NCBI GenBank assembly: GCA_025526935.1
Contig: JAHLKD010000018.1
Coordinates: 248,001 to 312,000, forward strand
Source: Cladochytrium replicatum
Lineage: Eukaryota > Chytridiomycota > Chytridiomycetes > Cladochytriales > Cladochytriaceae
Direction: 5' to 3'
DNA: 64,000 nucleotides
The position numbers and the translations under genes were made by a program. Position 1 is the stretch's first letter; every line of letters begins with the position of its first letter. Below the pieces are notes generated by a model. That model worked only from the letters and a program-made list of their open reading frames with translations, ran no database searches and was not told the DNA's origin. This document shows positions 56,381-64,000 of the stretch, in pieces.

Positions 56381-56890
56381 AAGCCATTTTTGTTCCATTA
56401 CGTTGAAAGCACGACCAAGGCAATGTTTAATCAATGTTGAAATAGATGAAATTCAGTCGGGGAGCGCTACGGAGGTCATAAAGTTTGCAGGTACGATCAG
56501 GCTGACAATTGGTTTGATCAACGTTGTTGTTGGTAATAGTGAAATTGAAGTGATGTGTGCTTTCAAGTTAATCAAATTGATGGTTGACCATAGTGTTTAT
56601 GTCCTGTGACGTTCTATTCTGCCTGGGAGCACCATGGAGGTCAGAGACGTTGTAGGTACGATCACTCAGGTTGATAATATGAGTGTTTCTGCAGTCGGTA
56701 AGCCCCCCACATTGGTTTTGATCTTGTTGTGACGTTCACAAAAACAGGTACCCGCTCATTTTAGCACCAGAGAGATATCTATTGTTGACTCACGGTTGCC
56801 GGCTTCTACATCAGTGCCACTAAATGCATTCACCTTTCAAGATTTCAGCGTTTTTGGAGAGGCATCAGGTTTGCTTCTTTTACAATGGGT
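56381..56890. other. No gene; two weakly similar short segments
   Basis: Segments near 56,457 and 56,626 share GGAG...GGTACGATCA-like runs, hinting at a small old duplication. No supported coding region. Confidence 0.3.
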
Positions 56891-56894
56891 TAGT

Positions 56895-57364
56895 TCAGAA
56901 ACTAATTCCCCCTCTTCCTCTGCGTTCCACTACGCTGATTGACGAAAAGTTAGAATTGCCAGCGACAAAACCCGATCCCGTGATAAGCCATGATCGCTCC
57001 GCATTATTGAATGTCCGATCCAAGGTAGCGCTTAAATTTGATGTCTTTTCTGGTGGCATTCTGCCTGGCGGCGGTGCGGAGGGTGGTGAGCCCGTAGGCA
57101 CTACCAATCCACGGAGACCTTACTTCCGTTACTATGAAATAGCCTGGTTATTGTCGCAATAGCCGTGATCGAGGCAATCATGGTCGTTGAGCTTGCAATC
57201 GAAGTTGTCGAGGCACTCACTGTCGCTCTTGTTGCAGTTGGGATTATTGTTCCCTTGTCTCCATTTGTTGTTTTGTAATAACCAACGGCGATCGACACAG
57301 CAAAACCACCAGCAAACAATTGTTTAGTCAAAACCAGAATCATCATCGTTGATATTTTAGTCAC
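56895..57364 (-). CDS. Possible small single-TM, Ser/Thr-rich protein
   Basis: On the minus strand ATG 57364 starts MTKISTMMILVLTKQLFAGG with a hydrophobic segment, then a Thr/Ser/Ala/Ile-rich stretch. A possible intron (donor GTCTCC near 57,117, acceptor near 57,064) leads to a Pro-rich tail ending at 56,895. Low complexity makes chance likely, and no family is recognised. Confidence 0.25.
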
Positions 57365-57369
57365 CAGCT

Positions 57370-57645
57370 ATGACTGCGGCTGCAATCCATAAATACATTG
57401 CCACCATCTTGAGCACCACGATGGCGTTGTGTTCTTCCCAAATTTCGAATGCATTCGGCAACGTTGAGAATCTATACACATTCGCAGTTTCCAGGAGAAC
57501 GGAAGGAAGATATCCTGACCTTGCAGAGCGTCTCATTTCACAATCACTCCGCCGCTCGGAGGATCGATGGCGTTTGACGGCCGAGAAACTTGAGGATTCA
57601 TTGAATGCCCGAAGTCCCCAGTCTGTCCGAATGGTTGTTCTCTAG
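57370..57645 (+). CDS. Possible 91-aa ORF
   Basis: ATG 57370 to TAG 57645. The second half (YPDLAERLISQSLRRSEDRW) looks helical and charged. No homology recognised. It would be divergent from the minus-strand frame ending a few bases before it. Confidence 0.2.
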   Translation: MTAAAIHKYIATILSTTMALCSSQISNAFGNVENLYTFAVSRRTEGRYPDLAERLISQSLRRSEDRWRLTAEKLEDSLNARSPQSVRMVVL

Positions 57646-59781
57646 TGTCAATGATGGGTTCGCTATTGCATGATGATGCCGAAAGGAGGATAACTTGAAG
57701 AAGTCAGTTCGGAATATTGAAAGGCTGTGAACTTAGCGGGATTGACCACGCTCGTCTGAAATGTGGGAGGGCCATTTTTTCTGTAGTAAGGATGCTTTTT
57801 GGTTTATTTAAAAAAGTGCACTTTTGACTTTGTGGTTGATATTTACGAGAAACTGGTGTTTAAATTGGTGATCATGCGGAGGTAGCGATGTGATTTTGGA
57901 AGGACCAATTGGGTGGCATTTTGGCAAAGTTCCCACGGTTGAAAGGCAAATTAGTGCTTTATGCATTGTCAGCAGGATCTAGTGGCACTCGCACTCGGCA
58001 TTTGCTGTCCGGGCCTTCACTGTATTTGACCATCAAACAAAAACACATTGGAATACACAAATGAACTACTCGCGCTTTTCTATAGTCAAACACCAACCCC
58101 CCCCGGCCCCCCCCCCCACCACCAACCATGCAAGTGGGAAGCCTCCATGGAATTGCATGCGTTGCCCAGGGCGACTGAGCAGCGATCCATGTTGGATCTC
58201 GGAAATTCCAAATAGATGTGCCACGCGTTCAGTTAAATAAGTTCTCTCTCAGTCATCCGTTTTATGGAAAGATAGTTTTTTAGGCTGACCTATTTGTGTT
58301 TCTTTTTCGCATGAATACAGAGCAAAAATCAACGTCCGGGTGAACCGGAAAACCGCAACAACCCCCTCAGAGAGATAAAGAAAAACAGTATGACAACATA
58401 CTCCCAAACACCAAACCAAAAATACTCACTCAACGAAAAGAGAGGGGTTGGGGGGTGGGGCAACCCGTGATCGGTCTGCAAGGAGAACGCGCATCGTGTT
58501 GCCTGACAGTCTCGGAGGCATCGACTGTGGCCGAGTGGTTGCGGTCTAGCGCTTCAGCCTCGATAAGCGCAGTGAAGTTTGATGCGATGACCTTGATGTC
58601 ACGTTGATGTTTACCGCAAAGGGATGGCGGGACCATGACATCCCAGAAACCGGGTTAGCTCGCAGAAACCTCTGTACAAAAACACAGGTCAATTTGACTG
58701 CACTGCATTGGGATTAACGCCAGTGCGTTTTATGTGTATATCATCGCTTTTTGTTTAAACTAACCCAAGTCATAACACTCCATTTTTGTTCAATAAGTAA
58801 GAAAAACATCAAACTACAAACTTTTCCAAAACAAAACACAAACAAAATATCATGAGATGGAATGTATGGTTTTTTTCTTTTTTTTTTGCCACCCAACCCA
58901 CCAACCAACCATCAAGAAAATAACTCACCAGGCCGGGCCTCCCACCCCCACCTTTGAGCCCAATTGTTGTGCTTTACTCTAATGATCCAAAAATCATAAA
59001 CGCAGCAAAGAATAGAGAAACGGGCTGGACATGCAGGAAGTGGCATCCAAAAAATGGGGAATGTTTGTTCTTTCAGGGCGAAAAGTTCTTTTTCAAAAAG
59101 CTGTTCATGTTCAACTAAACACAATCTACAAGTGAAGGCAGAAACGTAACAAAAACAAAAAAGTGAAAAAGGAGCTCACACACCCATCTAGAGAAATTCG
59201 AATCTCGCAAGCAAAAACAAGTTCAGGGTGGGTCGACGTAAGGTCGTAAACGATTCTGATACAAGGGGGGCATTACCTCCTTGGGCTGGAAGTTGAGTCG
59301 ACAGAAACACACAACACACACACACTCTCTCAAAAAAAAATAAAACACAGGGGGGTAGTCTTTTGAAGACGAAAACAAATGCTGTACGAAGCCCATTTTT
59401 TTCACACCATGGCAACAACAAAAAGATGCAAAAATGAGTATGACTAAAGTTCAAAAAAAGGGACCTAAAAACGCATATGAGCAACCAATGCGTGCCTCAA
59501 ACGGGAATCGGGCGAGTAGTGGGATGGCAAAAAAACAACAACAAAGGGTCCCTTGGCACAAAGAAAACTGGAAGAGCTTGGAAATGTTGGCGAGGAAAGA
59601 AAAGGGAATTGAAAAGTGAAAGCAAGACAACTGCAGCTCACGCATACAGGAAACGGCAAAGCGCAAGCAACGCAAAAAGGAGAATAAAATGCACAAAATC
59701 TACACAAAAAAAACTCACTCGAAAAAAAAAGTTCTCAAACCCACCGACACAACCATCTGTAGCGCCCCACCATCTTTTCTT
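57646..59781. other. Long non-coding stretch downstream of the kinase gene
   Basis: No gene is supported over 2.1 kb. It contains a poly(C) tract at about 58,097-58,118 and A-rich runs. A minus-strand frame at 58,430-58,636 (VIASNFTALIEAEALDRNHS) looks protein-like but is isolated. Part may be a long 3' UTR of the Kin4-like gene. Confidence 0.35.
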
Positions 59782-62700
59782 TCAGATCACAAACTCCCCG
59801 TTCCGCAACGGCAACCTCGGCAAACACTCCAAATAAAGCCTCTTGAATCCCCAAATATCCCCCTTCACCCGCTTAAAATCGACCACATACAACCCAGCAA
59901 GATTCTTAATCTTGTGAATCTCAACCGTAAACCTCACCTCCCCACCCACCCAGCTCAAAGGCGACTGCTGCTGCTGCTGCTGCTGCTGGAACTGCACCAC
60001 GCTCTGCACGTCCTCCGCCCCCGCCGCAGTCCCAAACAACACACTCCCATTCCCGTTCCCACTGACGCTCCCCTGCCTCGCAAACACAAACGAGCTCCGA
60101 CTCCGTGTGGACACAGCGTCTCCCAAACCCTTCACGTTCGGCGATGTCCCGAGCTGGCTCATGCTCGTCACTGTCATCTGACTCTCCTCCCCAAACGCTC
60201 CAACCCCGAAACTCACGCTGCTGCGAACACCCCCAGGCTGCATGTAAAACATCTGCCCGGCCCCAGGGCCCATCCCCATTCCGCTGGTGGCCGCAAGGTA
60301 CGCCTCCGTAGCCATCCGGTCCACTTCAACAAGCCGCGAGTCGCCTTTCCCGTCGTACCCCTTGTTCCACGACCGGCCGTGCGAGGCCATGTACTTAATC
60401 CGCTTGAGGAACGAGATCGGCATCGATGCAAACATGTTCGCCATCGCCCGCTTGCTCTTGTTCCGCTTCATACCGTTGGTCGATGGCGACCCGATCGATT
60501 TCACGTCGATAGACACGCGGGGCTGCGACGACGGCACCGGCACGGGTGACGCCGGCGCGGTCGGGAATGGTGCCGCCTGCATCTGCGCTTGCTGGAACAC
60601 GCTCGCGCCTTCAGACTCCCGTCCGAAACTCACAGTGTCGTCGTTCACAGCCATACTCTGCCGCCTCAGCACTGCTTCTTCCCCACCTACCCCGTTCACC
60701 GTCAACACGCTCATGTTCCAGTCCGAATTCGAAAAGATGCTGCCCACCGCACCATGGGTCACCACACCGCTAGGCGACCCGCTCTCGCTCCTCCGCGGTC
60801 GGATCACCTTCAACTTCATATCCCCTTCCTCACGACTCACAACCAACCCAAGCTCTTCAAGCACATGCGCAATCTCAATGATCAACAACTGCGGCGCCTT
60901 GCTCGTCAACGCGCGACGGTCGAGTGGACCGCTGTGGTACTTCAATTTCGCCACAACGGCGCTGTTCGGCGCGAGCCCGCCGCCGGGGCTGTTGTGCAAC
61001 GAGGATCCAGAGCTGCCCGCGCGCTTTGGCGCCTTGTTGAACATTGACACACCAAACATCGACCCTTCCTTGCCGTTGTTGATGCTCCCTTCCCGTACAG
61101 AGCTGCTCGTCGTCGACGCGTTCATGTACGTCTCCGAGTACGACGAGCTCGCGGCTTGGAAGCTCGGCCTTCCGACCGCGATCGAGCTGGCATTCCCGTT
61201 CGGAGTCGCAACGCTCAAGTTCGTGGTCGAGTCCGACACGACCGAAAGGTTTTGCCTCGACACCGCCCCGTTCGAATTCTGGTACGGCAGGTACACGGCC
61301 GAAGTTGACGTGCCTGCAGTTCCAGTGAGGTACATTGTATGTCTTGTGCCGTTGCCGATGACAGGCGAATGCATTCGCGTCGGGCTCTCAGTCAACTCCT
61401 CATCAAACATCGACACCGCGCGTGTCTTTGTGCCGCGGCGCTTAAAGATCCCAAACACTTTCGGCTTACGTCCTTCCGAAGTGCTCATGCTCCTCGAAAC
61501 GTCCACGCTCGCACGGCCGACACCGTCCACAGTAGGCGAGCTGCGCGTGCTCGGGGTTCGCGTAATGTCCATGCTGTACCCTTTGCGTTCCTGCACAACA
61601 ACCACACGTGGTTTTGGTGCAGGAACTGCAGCCTGGGTCACATGCGACGGAACAACGCTGTCTGCGGGCGGATTCGCGTCGGCGTCGTCCACCATCGGCG
61701 TGTCCTCGATGACCGTAACCTCCGCAATGGCTTCCGTCGGAACTTCCAAAGTGTCCGTGGGAGCGTCCAAAGTCGGAGCTTGGACTTCAGCCTCGTCCAC
61801 GTCCATCGCCTGCACCTTCTCCGCGCCCTCTTCGACAACAATATCCATGGGACGGTCTTCCTGCGTCGGCGTCGACGGTCCCTCGAGCTCATTGTCAGTC
61901 GCAAACAAGCTCTCCATAGTCTGGCGAACACCCTCTGGCGCAATAACAGGCTGGATCTCCAGCCCCGCAGTGGTGCTCGCTCCCGCGACCGGCACGGCAG
62001 GTGCATCCCGCAGCGTGCCTTCGACTTTAGGCGTCTCTGGCGGGGATAGCATGGCTGAAGGTGTGCTGACAATGACCTTCATTGGCGTGGGCGTTGATGG
62101 CTCAGGAACTTCAGCCTCGACAGCTACTTTTCCAACCGAAGTGCTTGGAACTTGTTGAACGGGAGCGGTGTCGCTTTCTACAGCCACGTCTGGCATAGGT
62201 GTGTCGACTGGTGCGGACGGTATAGGTGTGGTGTTGTTGAGACGTTCTTCTGGTGCTGGAGTTGCTGTAGGGGTAACGTACAAACCATCTTCCACCTTTT
62301 GCCCAGAAAAATTTTAGCCGCCGGAGGAAAAGCAAAACTATAAATGCAGAGCAACGTACGTCTTTTGCAAGAGCAGCGGCTTCCTCAAAGATGTAAGCGT
62401 AAGGAGCAAGCCATCTGTAGTATAATATTGTCAAAAGGAGGGTCATTCGAAGAATTATTTTGTGTCTCCGCACCTATGTGACATGACATCCTTCATTTTG
62501 GCACGGTACTTTGGGTCCGGCACCAGCATCTTTCGGAGCATGCTGCGGGCATCGTTGCTGACATAGTCCGGGAATTCGAGCTCGGTTTCGAGAATGTACT
62601 TGTACAGAAGGTTGATGTTGTCACCCTCGGGGTTTGCTGGGTCGTCGTCGAACGGAAGATAACCGCAGAGCATGGCGTAGAGGATGACTCCGCAAGACCA

Positions 62701-63637
62701 TATATCAGCCGCTTCTCCGACATATCCCTGTTTGGACACATGAATATTTTTTGAAGAGTACTTCTGCTGGGTCTTTTCAACTCACATCGGAGATGACGAG
62801 TTCGGGAGCAGCGTAGCACGGGCTTCCGCAACTGGTGGTCAAAAGTACACCGGGGTCTCCTTCCTCGTCCAGTACACCCCACACACCCCCCATCCCTTGG
62901 GTTTCTGCGGTTTCCGCAATACTGCGATTAGCAAATCCAAAGTCAGTGATGACAATGTTTCTGTGCGAGTCGAGGAGCAGGTTTTCGAGCTTGAGGTCAC
63001 GGTGGACGATGTGGTTGTGGTGGAGGTAGTGAACACCTGCGATGAGTTGGGCAAAGAACCGGCATGCGTCTTTTTCACGGAGGTAGCGGTGGGCCAGGAT
63101 GTGCTCAAAGAGCTCGCCTCCCGAGGCGTACTCCATGACCATTCCGATGTACTGGTCAGTCTCAATGACCTCGTACAGCTTGACGATAAAAGGATGCGAT
63201 ACAGACTGCACGGAGCACGGAAGGGGAAGTGTCAGCAAAGTGTCAGCAAAGAAATATGAATCTAGTCTGCTTTATTTCACCCACCTGAAGGATGGAAATC
63301 TCGCGCAAGAGTTTGGCCCCGCGGTCACCATTTTCTAGCGACTCCTTCTTGATCAACTTGATAGCCAGCTGAAGAAAATGGACAATGATTAGTAAATTAA
63401 CGGTACGCCAGTGAGCGCCGGCGATTCCCGCTCATGAAGGGTAAATACCTCCTTTCCCGAGAGGGTATGAACAGCCAACTTGACTTTCCCAAACTCTCCT
63501 TCACCGATGGTTTTGCCGAGTCTATAGGGACCAAAGTTGGGCTGTTTTCTTGCCGATTGGTTGTGATGCGACGACGACGAGTGGTGGTGATGTGCAGCAG
63601 TAGCAGTAGCAGCCTGCGAAACGGCGTGAGGTGGCAT
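59782..63637 (-). CDS. Kin4-like serine/threonine protein kinase with KA1-like C-terminus
   Basis: Six exons on the minus strand: 63637-63449, 63368-63285, 63205-62786, 62727-62474, 62414-62360 and 62295-59782, giving about 1,171 aa. I chose ATG 63637; the longer frame starts with GTG. After a His/Ser-rich N-terminus the kinase domain spans residues about 36-325: [94 protein letters not shown] and [20 protein letters not shown]. An insert ([20 protein letters not shown]) sits in the activation segment. The 800-residue tail is disordered, with a poly(Gln) run near the end, and closes with a KA1-like segment ([14 protein letters not shown] ... [16 protein letters not shown]). The kinase core is closest in pattern to yeast Kin4/Frk1, which guard spindle position; KA1 domains bind acidic membranes. 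Confidence 0.9.
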
Positions 63638-64000
63638 TGAGGTGATGAAAGTTTGGGGTATCACGACGTATCGGTGGTGGGTGGTGAGGTGGGTAGGGTT
63701 CGGAGAGTTGGGAGCAATAATAATATGGGATTAATAACAGGTAGGGTTGGTATTCGGCACGCGGAATGATTGGTAATAATATTGTCCAGTTGGTTGATCG
63801 TGCATATTTAGATCTGCATAAGCTTGAATATCATGTGTAGTTTCATGATAAAATAAACCACGGTCAGAACTACCAAGTAAATATCCCATTATTTGTTTCA
63901 CTCCTTTTAGGGTCTCATTGTGGGAGCATGATTGGTCTGGCTGACAAATTTACAGAAAAAGAAATATCTGGACGGGTACAGAGTGATAGAAGCATAAGTT
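63638..64000. promoter_or_regulatory. Upstream region of the Kin4-like gene
   Basis: AT-rich sequence 5' of the kinase start with no open frame of note; presumably its promoter. No defined element identified. Confidence 0.35.

Noticed and set aside
59188-59707. Minus-strand Phe/Leu-rich frames near 59.2-59.7 kb
   Set aside because: Low-complexity translation of A-rich sequence; no start or splice support.
60287-62158. Plus-strand 623-codon open frame
   Set aside because: It is antisense to the GC-rich disordered tail of the Kin4-like kinase, whose frame ends in a KA1-like domain; the plus frame has no features.

Overview
The window reads as nuclear DNA of a zoosporic (chytrid-like) fungus. 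Genes are cut by many introns of about 50 nt, mostly GT-AG, and they sit close together. Several families found here are typical of early-diverging fungi and are missing from most yeasts: an exostosin (GT47) glycosyltransferase, a probable augmin subunit and a PHYHD1-type dioxygenase remnant. The lineage is an inference from gene content; no rRNA or marker alignment was possible. Exon models were built by hand from reading frame, splice sites and family conservation, and the exon lengths keep frame in every spliced model given as intact.

Bases 1-26,150 are a dense housekeeping block: universal stress protein, eIF2B delta, a 1,260-aa coiled-coil protein, an orphan protein, a GCK-III kinase, a HAUS5-like protein, an exostosin, proteasome subunit Rpn7, RNase P/MRP subunit Pop7, a type II membrane glycosyltransferase, a Sec14-like lipid-transfer protein and a syntaxin. 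Two divergent gene pairs share intergenic gaps of only 46-48 bp. Decayed copies sit between int genes: a Q/N/S-rich stretch at 3.6-4.5 kb, a 5'-truncated PHYHD1-like pseudogene, and a partial Sec14 duplicate.

Bases 26,150-45,070 are a nest of mobile elements. They comprise a Gag-like remnant with a zinc knuckle, a minus-strand LINE bracketed by (AG)n tracts, a tRNA-headed SINE whose tail matches the second LINE, a stray tail of the first LINE type, and a plus-strand LINE. The plus-strand LINE is split at its ORF1/ORF2 junction by a 5.6-kb hAT transposon with a perfect 8-bp target duplication. The hAT carries mirrored arrays of a 96-bp repeat around its transposase, and a second gene of unknown function lies inside its termini.

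Bases 45,070-64,000 mix pseudogenes with working genes. The pseudogenes are two lactonase-type beta-propellers, a cytochrome P450 fragment, and F-box-like and unrecognised remnants. The working genes are a cofactor-independent phosphoglycerate mutase with a possible myristoylatable N-terminal extension, a two-TM membrane protein, and a large Kin4-like protein kinase.
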